A stretch of 64,000 nt of DNA from Bifidobacterium callitrichidarum (GTDB taxonomy: Bacteria > Actinomycetota > Actinomycetes > Actinomycetales > Bifidobacteriaceae): the NCBI RefSeq assembly GCF_003129905.1, contig NZ_QFFM01000003.1, positions 114,393 through 178,392 on the forward strand, written 5' to 3'. Made by a program: the position numbers and the translations under genes. The notes under the pieces were generated by a model, which was given only the letters and a program-made list of their open reading frames with translations, had not been told where the DNA came from and searched no databases. Shown here piece by piece: positions 50,209 to 59,302 of the stretch (position 1 is its first letter; the number at the start of each line of letters is the position of its first letter).

Positions 50209-52167
50209 ATGGGCAAGAAACCTTCCCAGCATCGTATCGAGGCATCAGCGCTCCGGAAATTGCTGCATGTAGATCAGGATTGGCTTGACGCCCATTTCGA
50301 AGAGATTCACGTCACAAGGTCGAAAGGCGGTGCCGTGAAATCCCCTAAAGGCGCGTACATGTACAACCGGCTCAAGGCCATCGACGCGTTGAAGCGTGAC
50401 GATCCTGACAAATACAAGGTCTTCCAGGCTGAGGATGAGGAGCGCAAACGTCGCCAACGGGAGGCGCAGAAACGCCAACGGCAGGAGATGGAACGTATCC
50501 GACGCGAACAGGAGGAAGCTCGTCAGCGGGCCATCCAACGTCGTGAGCATGCGATGCAGGTCGTACCAGCGTCACATGCTGCGATGGATCCGGTCGGCTT
50601 CTACGCCAAATATCGTCGTCCCGGCCGCAGGTTCATCCTGCACGTCGGCCCGACAAACAGCGGCAAAACCCATGACGCTCTGGAAGCGCTCCGTACAGCC
50701 GGTTCGGGCGCGTATTTGGCGCCGTTGCGTCTGCTCGCCTTGGAGGTCGGTGAGACGCTGCGTGAATCCGGGGTGCCTTGTTCGATCATCACCGGCGAGG
50801 AACAATCCCTGATGGCGGGAGCCATGCATGTGGCTGAGACCGTGGAATTGGCTGACTTGACGCAATCCTATGATGTTGCGGTCATCGATGAGGCGCAGAT
50901 GATGGCTGATCCGGATCGTGGCGGTGCTTGGACCCGTGCGATCCTCGGCCTGGACGCTCCCATCATCCATGTGTGCACGAGTCCGAACGCGGTCCCGTTG
51001 CTGCGCAAGCTCATCGACTGGTGCGGTGACCGCATGGAGATCGTCCGTCATGAACGGCAGACACCGCTCACCGTGGAGGACGAACCCTTTGATGGGACGC
51101 CCCAACAGGGTGATGCGATCATCGCATTCTCCCGCAAGCAGGTGATCGCGACCGCCGCCGCATTGGAGGACAAGGGCATCACCACGTCCGTCATCTACGG
51201 TGCCCTGCCGTGGTCGGCCCGCAGGTTTGAGGCCAAACGGTTCCGTACCGGCGAATCCAAGGTATTGGTCGCCACCGATGCGATCGGCATGGGCCTGAAC
51301 CTGCCCATCCGGCGAATCGTCTTCTCGGAGACGGTGAAATACGACGGGTACAGTGAACGGCCTTTGACCGGGGATGAGGTCAAGCAGATCGCGGGCAGGG
51401 CCGGCCGTTTGGGCATGTTCGACCAAGGACTGGTCACAGGCATGGACGGGAAGTCGACCCAATGGTTGAAGACGAAACTGGACGAACCGTACGCGCCGCT
51501 CCCGTTCATCAGTCTTGCGTTCCCGCGTGAACTGGGTATGGATATCGATGCGAACCTGACGGACATCCTCACCGCCTGGAGCAAGGCGCCGACCCCTGAT
51601 CCGATCATGCACCGTGAGGATCTGAGCAACGCCATGCTGGCCGCGGACCTCACGGAGGAAACCGAATCGGAACTCGACCTGCACCTATACCGTGTCCAGG
51701 AATTGGGATTGGCGTTCACCACCGCCAACCTCGACAACGAACACGACTACCAGGAATTCAACGACCTCCTCTACGGATTGGAAAACATGAACGAACCGGG
51801 CTGGACCCACGACATGCTCCCCAACCCGGATGACGAGAGCGACTGGCATGAAATGTTCGGCATCCTCCCCGACTCCCTCCGCTACTTGGAATACCGGCTC
51901 CACTCGCTGGGCATCAGGTATTCGTTCGCCAAAGCCATGGACCTCATGGACTCCACGATGACCGAACAATTCCGTCAGACACGCGAACGCCTGGAGTTGG
52001 AGGTTATCGAGAAGGTCAGCGGCTCCAAGAACGCGCTGGTGGAACGCCGGGTGCAACGCGCCCCACGACGCTCATATGACGACTACTGGTACGACAACGA
52101 CTATGACAACTACGACGACGACTTCGAGGTGACGAAGCCGATTACTGAGAGTAGTCGGCGGGCGTGA
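50209..52167 (+). CDS. Suv3-like DExH/D RNA helicase, 652 aa
   Basis: Helicase motifs in order: HVGPTNSGKT (147-154, motif I), YLAPLRLLALEV (Ia), VIDEAQMM (II, ~225-232), HVCTSPNAV (III), IIAFSRKQV (IV), KVLVATDAIGMGLNLP (V) and QIAGRAGRLG (VI, 393-402). The GPTNSGKT plus LAPLRLLALE signature is that of the SUV3/SUPV3L1 family, known from mitochondrial RNA degradation, and uncommon on bacterial plasmids. A charged coiled coil precedes the core (~75-115) and an acidic Tyr-rich tail ends it. ATG 50209 follows TTGGAGAAAA. Confidence 0.8.
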   Translation: MGKKPSQHRIEASALRKLLHVDQDWLDAHFEEIHVTRSKGGAVKSPKGAYMYNRLKAIDALKRDDPDKYKVFQAEDEERKRRQREAQKRQRQEMERIRREQEEARQRAIQRREHAMQVVPASHAAMDPVGFYAKYRRPGRRFILHVGPTNSGKTHDALEALRTAGSGAYLAPLRLLALEVGETLRESGVPCSIITGEEQSLMAGAMHVAETVELADLTQSYDVAVIDEAQMMADPDRGGAWTRAILGLDAPIIHVCTSPNAVPLLRKLIDWCGDRMEIVRHERQTPLTVEDEPFDGTPQQGDAIIAFSRKQVIATAAALEDKGITTSVIYGALPWSARRFEAKRFRTGESKVLVATDAIGMGLNLPIRRIVFSETVKYDGYSERPLTGDEVKQIAGRAGRLGMFDQGLVTGMDGKSTQWLKTKLDEPYAPLPFISLAFPRELGMDIDANLTDILTAWSKAPTPDPIMHREDLSNAMLAADLTEETESELDLHLYRVQELGLAFTTANLDNEHDYQEFNDLLYGLENMNEPGWTHDMLPNPDDESDWHEMFGILPDSLRYLEYRLHSLGIRYSFAKAMDLMDSTMTEQFRQTRERLELEVIEKVSGSKNALVERRVQRAPRRSYDDYWYDNDYDNYDDDFEVTKPITESSRRA

Positions 52168-52207
52168 AGGCAGGTGTCCAATCGTGTAGGGTGCGTTGCT
52201 GGTTTTA

Positions 52208-52257
52208 GGGCATTCCTTGGTTTATTGCTTATCGCATTAGTTCAGGGGATGCCTTTT
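52208..52257 (+). terminator. Intrinsic terminator
   Basis: GGGCATTCC and GGGGATGCC pair across a 25-nt loop and are followed by TTTTTT. It ends the helicase unit. Confidence 0.6.
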
Positions 52258-52290
52258 TTCGTGATCGTCGGTATCGGAAATGGCATTACC

Positions 52291-52334
52291 GGCGTGTCGC
52301 ATCATATACATGCATATACTGTTCTTGTCCACAC
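52291..52334 (+). promoter_or_regulatory. Regulon promoter copy 11
   Basis: CGGCGTGTCG, 15 bp, TATACT (52315-52320), GTTCT, TGTCCACAC (52326-52334). It drives the 52387 gene. Confidence 0.8.
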
Positions 52335-52386
52335 GAAAACGATTGGTTCATAAACCAGTCGGAAAACAGAAAAACGGAGAAGAACA

Positions 52387-52824
52387 ATGACCAACTACCA
52401 GAACGCGCCCGCCGTGGAACTCAAGAAGAAGCCCCGCCACATCGACCCGGTCAAGGAGATGAACGACAAGAGCCGGAAGGCCATCGAGGTGCTGCGAACC
52501 CCGCAGGTCACGGAGTGGGCGAAAGACAATACCCTTCCGTCGATTCTCGAAGCCATCCGCCCCATCATCAGGACGGAAGCCCAGGAGTTGAAGGCCGCAC
52601 TCAAGCGTAACTACAACGTCGAAATGCCCGAACCCCTGGCCGAACTCTGGATCGCCGACCAGCTACGCAAGGGCGTCCGTGACGAAACCGACCGTATGGC
52701 GGTCTCCGCAATGAGCAAGGACTGCTATCGCATCAACGTCTGCCGAACGGTCGGCGTCCGACAGCAGAACGGGAACGGCCGATTCCCGAACCTTCCCAAG
52801 GCGCGAATGCAGGAGAAGGACTGA
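52387..52824 (+). CDS. Hypothetical protein, 145 aa
   Basis: Basic and helical (HIDPVKEMNDKSRKAIEVL...LPSILEAIRPIIRTEAQELKAALKRNYNVEMPEPLAELWIADQLRKGV). ATG follows ACGGAGAAGAAC. First of a two-gene unit with the nuclease-like gene 2 nt later, under regulon promoter copy 11. Confidence 0.6.
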   Translation: MTNYQNAPAVELKKKPRHIDPVKEMNDKSRKAIEVLRTPQVTEWAKDNTLPSILEAIRPIIRTEAQELKAALKRNYNVEMPEPLAELWIADQLRKGVRDETDRMAVSAMSKDCYRINVCRTVGVRQQNGNGRFPNLPKARMQEKD

Positions 52825-52826
52825 CC

Positions 52827-53663
52827 ATGGGCTCCATTTCCCGTGACAGGCTGAAGCGCAACGGCGACCAGTGGGATGTCTACAACGCCGGCGAAACGGA
52901 GGCATGCGGTTTCGTCCTCAAGCTGCCGAACGACAAATGGGTGGCATATTACATGTCCGGTCTACACCCCATCAAACTGTCCAGAACCTACGGTCAACGC
53001 GGGGATGCGGTGTGGGCCGTGAGATTCGAATGCAAACTCACCAGGAAGATAATTGGCGACCGGTATCTCGATGGAACCGGTTCGGTTGATGTCTGCCGCG
53101 CGGCCGCGATCAACCCTCTCTATGGGGAGGCAGGTGGCCAGACGAAGGCCTGGTGGCTGAATCTTATGGATTCGCTCCACTTGGAGGATAGCGATGTCAG
53201 GTTCGAATGGCGTCCTGGTCCAAGCCAGAAACGCATGGACGTGTATTTTCCCGGACGGCTCGTGGTCGAACAGAAAGCCAATCGCGTCGAGCTCGACAGC
53301 AATCACGCTTCCCCTGATTACGGGACCGCCTGTAATCAGGTCAATACGTATCGGGAGCAGCTTGAAGCGGTCGGCCAGGGTTGCGCCGTCTACTCGGTTT
53401 GCAACTACAGGGAATTCAGGGCGTTCCTCCCCGACTATCGCGGCAAGCTCATCGAAGTCGAACGATTCGATCTCAAACTGGATGATGACGCGTTCCGATT
53501 CAAGACGTTCCTGTACGCGCTCCTGAAGGATATCCCGTTGAAGGATGCGGCGGACGTCCTGAACGGGACCGCACCTGTCGGAAAGTCCGATCTGGGACCG
53601 GGGCTTTGGAGCGAGCTCACCAGATTCACCCATCCGAAACTATCCCTCGCCCTGGGCTGCTGA
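52827..53663 (+). CDS. PD-(D/E)XK nuclease-like protein, 278 aa
   Basis: The middle carries KRMDVYFPGRLVVEQKANRVELD, i.e. D...(E)x(K) spacing of a PD-(D/E)XK fold. It continues DYGTACNQVNTYREQLEAVGQGCAVYSVCNYREFRAF, a layout like the nuclease part of large restriction enzymes. No methylase is next to it. ATG 52827 follows GCAGGAGAAGG. It may be a stand-alone DNA-targeting accessory protein. Confidence 0.5.
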   Translation: MGSISRDRLKRNGDQWDVYNAGETEACGFVLKLPNDKWVAYYMSGLHPIKLSRTYGQRGDAVWAVRFECKLTRKIIGDRYLDGTGSVDVCRAAAINPLYGEAGGQTKAWWLNLMDSLHLEDSDVRFEWRPGPSQKRMDVYFPGRLVVEQKANRVELDSNHASPDYGTACNQVNTYREQLEAVGQGCAVYSVCNYREFRAFLPDYRGKLIEVERFDLKLDDDAFRFKTFLYALLKDIPLKDAADVLNGTAPVGKSDLGPGLWSELTRFTHPKLSLALGC

Positions 53664-53915
53664 AGACGAGAACCCGCCAGCCTTCCCTGATGTTCCGTAT
53701 TGCGCTCCGGATTCGCCATCTGGATTCCCGGGGCGCAGAATCCGTCCGAGGAGTTTTATTTTCAAGTAGCCCTTTATATCTTTTTATATTTCGATAAACC
53801 TTTTATATCGTTTTATATTTGCCGGCATGTCCTTCGATAACATACGGAGTCCCACACACCACGGTTGGACCCCTCACATTGAAGGACATGACACTGGCGA
53901 TTAAGCTCGAGGACG
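53664..53915. other. AT-rich gap with direct and inverted repeats
   Basis: Two copies of CCTTT(T)ATATC-TTTTATATTT (53770-53792 and 53799-53820) lie ~28 bp apart. ATGTCCTTC (53827-53835) is repeated inverted as GAAGGACAT (~53881-53889). The region is much richer in A+T than its surroundings and holds no gene. Confidence 0.55.
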
Positions 53916-54551
53916 ATGATGAACAAGCCGATAATCTATCTTGACTTCGACGGGGTGATCAACCAGATTAACCCGTTCGGCATCCCACGCACTAGTACAG
54001 GCGGAGAGTATCCGATCGACGTGGTGAAGGTCGCGGATACGCCGGAAGGCCGGTATCGGTGCCGGTGGAATAGGAGTCTTGCCGATGGCCTGTATGCGCT
54101 GCGTGACAGGGCGGAGTTGAAATGGTTGTCAACATGGCAGCCGTTCACCGACGTGCTGAACCGACTACTCGACTGGTCCCCTACCGTGGTCGAAACCGTC
54201 CGATGGTATGACGCTGACTCCAAGAACGGCATCTGGACCGGCAAACCAGATCATATTCTCAGCCGTATCAGGTTCGAGAACACCGAACCGGAGCCAGCTC
54301 CTATCGTCTGGGTGGATGATGAGGAATGCGACTACGACGCCTACCAGCGGATACTCGACGCCGACCCGGAATCCAGGATCCTCATGATCCGACCCGACTG
54401 CAGGATCGGTATTAGTCCGCGACAGTTCGAACTCATCACACGGTTCGTCAACGACCCGGATGGGTTCGAGGAACCGGTGACGTGGGATGTAGAACCATCG
54501 GCGAACGAGGTTGACCCGGATATGGGCGTCGGCTTCAGAAAGGACCACTAA
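53916..54551 (+). CDS. HAD-like phosphatase/RNA-repair-type domain protein, 211 aa
   Basis: Motif I YLDFDGVIN (catalytic Asp pair), a middle WLSTWQPFTDVLNRLL, and VWVDDEECDY as the acid motif. This resembles the HAD domain linked to RNA-repair 'Swiss army knife' proteins. ATG 53919 (second M) is an alternative start. The next gene overlaps by 1 nt (TAATG). Confidence 0.6.
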   Translation: MMNKPIIYLDFDGVINQINPFGIPRTSTGGEYPIDVVKVADTPEGRYRCRWNRSLADGLYALRDRAELKWLSTWQPFTDVLNRLLDWSPTVVETVRWYDADSKNGIWTGKPDHILSRIRFENTEPEPAPIVWVDDEECDYDAYQRILDADPESRILMIRPDCRIGISPRQFELITRFVNDPDGFEEPVTWDVEPSANEVDPDMGVGFRKDH

Positions 54552-54889
54552 TGCGACTGGATTATTCACAGGCAGGTTTCAAAGCCGGATTCACACATGG
54601 CGCCAAGAGAGCACTCTCCAGCCTCATTGGAAACCATCACGTCGGCCAACCGATCTGGCCTGCTCCCCCAATGCCCTCCATCAGCGCCTTTCTAACGGCG
54701 CATGGCGGCACTTCGATGAGCCGAACAGAATTCAACCACGCGGAATCGGAATGGTATGCGATGCTCGACGAACGCAACCGTGTATTCGACCGGTATTTGC
54801 AGGGCATGCGCGCAGGCAACATCACCACATGGCTTGCGGCCGTCATCCTGTTCGTTGGATGCTGCCTACTAGCCAGCTGGCTCATCTAA
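54551..54889 (+). CDS. C-tail-anchored membrane protein, 112 aa
   Basis: A soluble first part (LDYSQAGFKAGFTHGAKRAL...FDRYLQGMRAGN) ends in one membrane helix (TTWLAAVILFVGCCLLASWLI) at the C-terminus. It is coupled to the HAD gene. Function unknown. Confidence 0.6.
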   Translation: MRLDYSQAGFKAGFTHGAKRALSSLIGNHHVGQPIWPAPPMPSISAFLTAHGGTSMSRTEFNHAESEWYAMLDERNRVFDRYLQGMRAGNITTWLAAVILFVGCCLLASWLI

Positions 54890-54906
54890 CAGGAAGAAAG
54901 AACCCA

Positions 54907-55527
54907 GTGGGAACCGACAACCAGCAACTCATCAACCTCTATTCGTTCCAACCATGGCCGGTAATCGAACAAGCATTCGCCGACCATGGCTCATACACGC
55001 CATCAGCAGCGCTCGCAAAACAACAGGATTACCAGGATAACGGCGACAACGAATGGTGGAACGCCTTACAACCCGCATACCAGTGGATCATCAGCGAAAT
55101 GACGAGACGTGGACTATCGCAGCCGTCCGAGGATGCGACACCACTCTGGGCTTGGATGCAATGGGTTGACAGCCAAGGCAACGTCAGACGTGAGCCGGAT
55201 CGGAATGATGAGAGCTTCGAATCCGACAGGGATTCCGACCTCATCCACCTGCGTATACCAGCCGACCGAGTACTGCTAACCGATTTCGAAGCCTTCCACT
55301 GGGTAATCAACAACTGGCCGCTAGCACCAAAAGAATCCACCGACTGGACCGACGAACAATACGACAAATGGTTGGACGAACACTGGGATGACAGTCCGGA
55401 ACAGAAACAGCAGCAATGGCCTGACAGGGTCATCGTCACGCCAGACGATCTGCCGCACCGTTGGGTACAGGCATGCGTCTGGACCATCGCTCCGGATGAC
55501 GTAATCTCCGTCAACAGAGTCGAATAG
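54907..55527 (+). CDS. DUF3841-like protein, 206 aa
   Basis: GTG 54907 follows GGAAGAAAGAACC. The pattern WWNALQPAYQWIISEMTRRGL...PLWAWMQW...LIHLRIPADRVLLTDFEAFHWVINNWPL matches the DUF3841 family. This is a small soluble domain of unknown role, often on mobile elements and sometimes as part of toxin modules. Confidence 0.6.
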   Translation: MGTDNQQLINLYSFQPWPVIEQAFADHGSYTPSAALAKQQDYQDNGDNEWWNALQPAYQWIISEMTRRGLSQPSEDATPLWAWMQWVDSQGNVRREPDRNDESFESDRDSDLIHLRIPADRVLLTDFEAFHWVINNWPLAPKESTDWTDEQYDKWLDEHWDDSPEQKQQQWPDRVIVTPDDLPHRWVQACVWTIAPDDVISVNRVE

Positions 55528-55577
55528 GAGCATCAGAACCCCGATAATCTGACTGGTTCCGAACCTGATCGGAAACA

Positions 55578-55609
55578 ACGGCAAACCAGCAGAATAGTTG
55601 GATTGCCGT
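55578..55609 (+). other. Hairpin upstream of surface gene A
   Basis: ACGGCAA (55578-55584) pairs with TTGCCGT (55603-55609), with CCA/TGG inside. It holds the place that terminator-like hairpins hold before the other array genes. Confidence 0.5.
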
Positions 55610-55637
55610 AAGCATCTCTTGCAAGGAGCAGTCCTCT

Positions 55638-56256
55638 ATGATCACAAGAAAAACGTTGCGGGGGGGGGCTTAGAATCCTCTCCGTCCTCGCCATTGTCGC
55701 GCTAACTGCTTGGTCATTGTTCTTCGGCGCGGTACAGGGATACGCTGAAGAGTCGAAACCGATCTCTGCGGTCATCAACGGCTCAATACTGACAGTGAAC
55801 CATTCGGATGGAACCGTCTCCACTTATATGGTATCCGGTGGAGGCACCTCCTATACAATCAGCAACATGGGCGGCCCATCTTATTCTTCCACTGCCGCAT
55901 ACTCTCAGAGGATTTATGTCTCCGAGGGCTTGCAAAATGCTCATTCCTTTGTGGAACTTGCACACGATCCAGGAGTTTTGGTTAGCGTAGAAGCGGGCAC
56001 GAACTATGCAGGTACAGACCGTATCAAAGGCACAGCCTACGAAGCTAATAGTTCATGTTATACCGGTACTGCCACTTCACCGGCCTTTTTCTGCATGACG
56101 GTGGGCCTTAAGGAGAAACCAGCCAGCAATGTGACGCAAGTGTACGCCGTTCCAAGCAGCGGTCTTCCCGATGGTCTGACCGGTTATGGCGTAATGGCGC
56201 TGTCGGTTATGGCTGCTGGTGTAATCGCGGTCATTGTCCGCAGGAGGAGTGCATGA
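55638..56256 (+). CDS. Phase-variable sortase-anchored surface protein A (G9, OFF), ~206 aa when ON
   Basis: ATG 55638 follows GCAAGGAGC. With nine G it reads MITRKTLRGGA and stops. With 8 or 11 G it joins LRILSVLAIVALTAWSLFFGAVQGYAEE, a good signal peptide. The mature part is a ~140-residue beta-rich domain (SAVINGSILTVNHSDGTVSTYMVSGGG...FFCMTVGLKEKPASN). The end carries PSSGLPDGLTGYGVMALSVMAAGVIAVIVRRRSA, a sortase-like signal, membrane helix and basic tail. First gene of the array. Confidence 0.85.
55660..55668 (+). repeat. Slippable G9 tract of gene A
   Basis: Nine G; in frame only at 8 or 11, so OFF. Confidence 0.9.
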
Positions 56257-56357
56257 AATCGGCTGCCCGTTCAACAATTGGATAAACGCAAGATATCCAA
56301 CCGTCGAAACAGCTGTTATCAATCTTTGAGGTAAAACAGGTTCCAGATCGGCATGAG

Positions 56358-56395
56358 AATGGGGTTGTTCGGAGAATCCTCCAGACAACCCCATT
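56358..56395 (+). terminator. AATGGGGTTG-type hairpin between A and B
   Basis: AATGGGGTTGT pairs with ACAACCCCATT, followed by TCGTTGTG. Same arms as the hairpin before C. Confidence 0.65.
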
Positions 56396-56448
56396 TCGTT
56401 GTGTTATCAGTGATTCTCCACAAAAGGCAATTCCTGCAAGGAGCACCA

Positions 56449-57010
56449 ATGAACAATAGAACCATGCTGCGGGGGGGGGCTTAGGTTTATAGCGTTGCTT
56501 GCTGTCATAATCTTAGGAGTCACCTTCGCTTCGACACCTAAGACAAGCAATGCCGCCACAGCTTCGCCCGTAGACCTTTCAATGGATTGCACCAATTATG
56601 CGGATTACGGAGGAAGTCTCGCCGGGGCCAGCAATCTAGCTGCCAAATGCTCCATCGCAGTGGAATATTCGGACGGTACGGCCAAGTATGATTCAATCGA
56701 CATAGCCACCAGTGGGCGAAGGGGTACGACATCTCTGCCTGTCATCAAGGATGGAGCAGGATACAAGCAGAAAACCTCATGCATATCCGTTGGCACAATA
56801 TCAAGCGGAAGTGCCATGGGATTGCCCGGAACCCCGGTATGCATCACAGTCGGCCTCGCCAAGAAACCAGTATCGGAAACCAGCCAAACCGTCGCCCAAA
56901 TGCCAACCACAGGAGCCCCCGAAGGCTTATCGACCATCGGATTAGCTGCAATGACGGTAGCTGTTTTCGCTCTTTCCATAGTGGCCACCGTCCGCAGGAG
57001 TAGAGCCTGA
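56449..57010 (+). CDS. Phase-variable sortase-anchored surface protein B (G9, OFF), ~186 aa when ON
   Basis: ATG 56449 follows GCAAGGAGC. At nine G it stops after MNNRTMLRGGA. At 8 or 11 G the signal peptide LRFIALLAVIILGVTFASTPKTSNA follows. The mature protein is ~130 residues with three Cys and the shared ending SVGLAKKPVSE-like block seen in A, E and F. Sorting signal: MPTTGAPEGLS, membrane helix, VRRSRA. Confidence 0.85.
56471..56479 (+). repeat. Slippable G9 tract of gene B
   Basis: Nine G; OFF. Confidence 0.9.
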
Positions 57011-57114
57011 GACCAGTCGCCTGTTTCCATTAGCTGGATATCCGTTAAATATTCGAACCGCTGAAACAGCTGTCATCAGTCTTTGCGGCAAAACAGATTC
57101 CGGCCCGGCATAAG

Positions 57115-57152
57115 AATGGGGTTGTTTGGGGAACCGACCGAACAACCCCATT
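57115..57152 (+). terminator. AATGGGGTTGTT hairpin between B and C
   Basis: AATGGGGTTGTT pairs perfectly with AACAACCCCATT, followed by TTCG. Confidence 0.7.
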
Positions 57153-57205
57153 TTCGTTGTCTCGATTGGCTTCCTTGAATTTGTCTTTCCTTGCAAGGAG
57201 CGAAA

Positions 57206-58197
57206 ATGGAAGTAAGAAGACTATTGCGGGGGGGGGGCTTAGACTCATAGCCTCGATGGCGTTTGTTTTCCCTCTTCTACTGGCTACCGGGTTCCTCACA
57301 CAACCATCTTATGCAGGCGAAAATCCAGGATCCTGCGTTGGTGGTGTGCACTATTCGATTCAGTACAGCGGCAGTTGCACAGGGCCTACCAGCTGCAGCT
57401 ACGGATATACTCTCGTAAACGGATGTCGTACGACGGTCTCCAGAACCAAGACAGGCGAATGCACCGGAGTGGAGACACATACGACATCAGGATCCCGCTG
57501 GTGCTCCTATAACGGTCCTTCGAAAAGCACTTATTACGCGACATTAAACTACAACGCGAACGGCGGCAACGGTGCCCCAGCATCCCAGTCCGCTTCGATT
57601 TACGCGACCTCGGCAAGCGGCAGTCATACGTTCTCCGTCCCGAATACGAAGCCCACGAGGAAAGGCTACGTGTTCCTAGGTTGGGATACCAACAAGAATA
57701 CGAAAACGCCTTCCATCAAACCTGATCCGACAACAGGTAAATTCACGGCAACCGTTTCGGTGAATTTTGGCTCCACCAAAACCTTGTATGCGATTTGGAC
57801 TGTTGATGCCGATACGACGAAGCCTGTGTTGAAGGGTGTCGTGGATAAGACGATAACCGTGGGAGACACGTTCAATCCGATGGACGGCGTGACCGCCACG
57901 GATGACAGGGATGGTGACGTGACCGCGAATGTCAAGGTTACGGGAACAGTGGATACGAAGACCGACGGCAAATACGAGCTCACTTATGAGGTGAGCGACA
58001 AGGCTGGCAACAAAACAACAGCGACACGTACCATCACCGTGCAACCGCCTTTCACGGGAAGCATGCCTTCCACCGGAGTCGATGCCAGTACTGAGGTTAT
58101 AGTCGCGTTCGTGGCCATGATGAGCGCCGCAATCTCGATTCCTCTCTCTCGGAGAATAATCCGACATCAGAGCCAATCATCCAGGAACATGCATTAG
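57206..58197 (+). CDS. Phase-variable sortase-anchored surface protein C (G10, OFF), ~330 aa when ON
   Basis: ATG 57206 follows TTGCAAGGAGC. At ten G it reads MEVRRLLRGGGLDS and stops. At 8 or 11 G it reads LRLIASMAFVFPLLLATGFL, with cleavage near SYAGE. The mature region starts Cys-rich (CVGGVHYSIQYSGSC, TSCSYGY, NGCRTTV). An InlB/Flg_new-type repeat (YNANGGNGAPAS...KGYVFLGWDTNKN) and one Ig-like DUF5011 domain (KTITVGDTFNPMDGVTATDDRDGDVT) follow. Sorting signal: MPSTGVD. Close in plan to protein R. The DsbA-like gene follows 17 nt later. Confidence 0.85.
57228..57237 (+). repeat. Slippable G10 tract of gene C
   Basis: Ten G; OFF. Confidence 0.9.
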
Positions 58198-58214
58198 GTC
58201 GAGGAGCAAAAGAT

Positions 58215-59144
58215 TTGACCGAAACCAGGCCGATACAAACAGGGAAAGAATCCAAGACGTCAAACACCAATCCATGGATTCGAACCTCAGCGGTTCTCAC
58301 CACGGTAATCGTCATCATGGCTTTCGCCATCGGATACCTGCTGGCCTCCTACAAAACCTGTACGGCCACGCAGGATAAGACACAGCAATCAGCGCAAAGC
58401 TCCTCCGTAGACATCAAACAGATGGCCAAACAGATGAACGAATCAGACGTCAAACCCAGTAAGGCCAGTGAGCAGGGCGGGTTCCTGATCTCCAAAAACG
58501 GTTACAACAAGCCGGTCAGGAACGTTCCCACCATCGGCGTATATGAGGAGCCGATGTGTCCCTACTGCGGTGAATTGAACCGAAGCATCGACCCCATGCT
58601 GACGAAAATGGTGAAGTCCGGCCAAATCAACATGGACCTACACTTGGTGAATTTCCTCAACTCAGCCAGCACGGACTCGTATTCCGATCGCGTCGTCAAC
58701 GGTGCGATAACCATCATCGAACTCGACAAGCATCCCGAACACCTGTTGGGATTCCTATCCAACATCTATGAGAAGGATTTCCAACCAGGCGAAGGCGAGA
58801 ACTACACTCCGGTCTCAAACGGTCAGCTCATAGAACAGGCAGTCAAAGCCGGCGTGAATCGGCAGGTTGCAGAAAAGGCTTTCTCCAGTCCTCTGACCTA
58901 TAAGAACTGGGTTGACGCGGAAACCGCGTATACGACCAACAGGCCGGATCTCACGTCCGACAATCAAACCGGTTTCTCGACACCAACCATGACCATCAAC
59001 GGGAAAGTCTGGACTCGAACTCAGACGTCGTCTGATTACGAGAGTCTGCGGAAGGAACTGCTTAAAGCCATCGGATTGGCCGAGTCCAATGTTGGAGTGG
59101 AAACAGTCAAACCTTCCATAGGCGACTCCGGCCAGTACAATTAA
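58215..59144 (+). CDS. DsbA-like membrane-anchored thiol oxidoreductase, 309 aa
   Basis: TTG 58215 follows GAGGAGCAAAAG. One membrane helix (~residues 22-45) anchors an extracytoplasmic thioredoxin-fold domain with CPYC in EEPMCPYCGELNRSIDPML and a cis-Pro region near FSTPTMTINGKVW. It matches DsbA-family oxidases of actinobacteria that form disulfides in exported proteins. It has no G tract, so it is always on when transcribed. Its neighbours C and R have Cys-rich heads, the likely substrates. Confidence 0.8.
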   Translation: MTETRPIQTGKESKTSNTNPWIRTSAVLTTVIVIMAFAIGYLLASYKTCTATQDKTQQSAQSSSVDIKQMAKQMNESDVKPSKASEQGGFLISKNGYNKPVRNVPTIGVYEEPMCPYCGELNRSIDPMLTKMVKSGQINMDLHLVNFLNSASTDSYSDRVVNGAITIIELDKHPEHLLGFLSNIYEKDFQPGEGENYTPVSNGQLIEQAVKAGVNRQVAEKAFSSPLTYKNWVDAETAYTTNRPDLTSDNQTGFSTPTMTINGKVWTRTQTSSDYESLRKELLKAIGLAESNVGVETVKPSIGDSGQYN

Positions 59145-59207
59145 CCACTTCTCAGGACTCAACGGCATTCTTCTCGCAAGGCCTACATGCGGGAACCGCC
59201 GGACCAT

Positions 59208-59253
59208 AAGAATTGGGTTGGTTAGCGCCTTGGCGTCTGCCAACCCAATTCTT
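59208..59253 (+). terminator. AAGAATTGGGTTGG hairpin before D
   Basis: AAGAATTGGGTTGG pairs with CCAACCCAATTCTT across an 18-nt loop, followed by GTATTTCC. Confidence 0.7.
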
Positions 59254-59302
59254 GTATTTCCGCCAGATTGCCGGTGTTGTTCTTGGTTAAGGAGTGTTTT
59301 TT

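Noticed and set aside
57157..57240. TTG start at 57157 that would read protein C in frame without G-tract slippage
   Set aside because: The frame is open by chance from inside the preceding hairpin but has no ribosome site, while ATG 57206 has the same SD and spacing as all other array genes.
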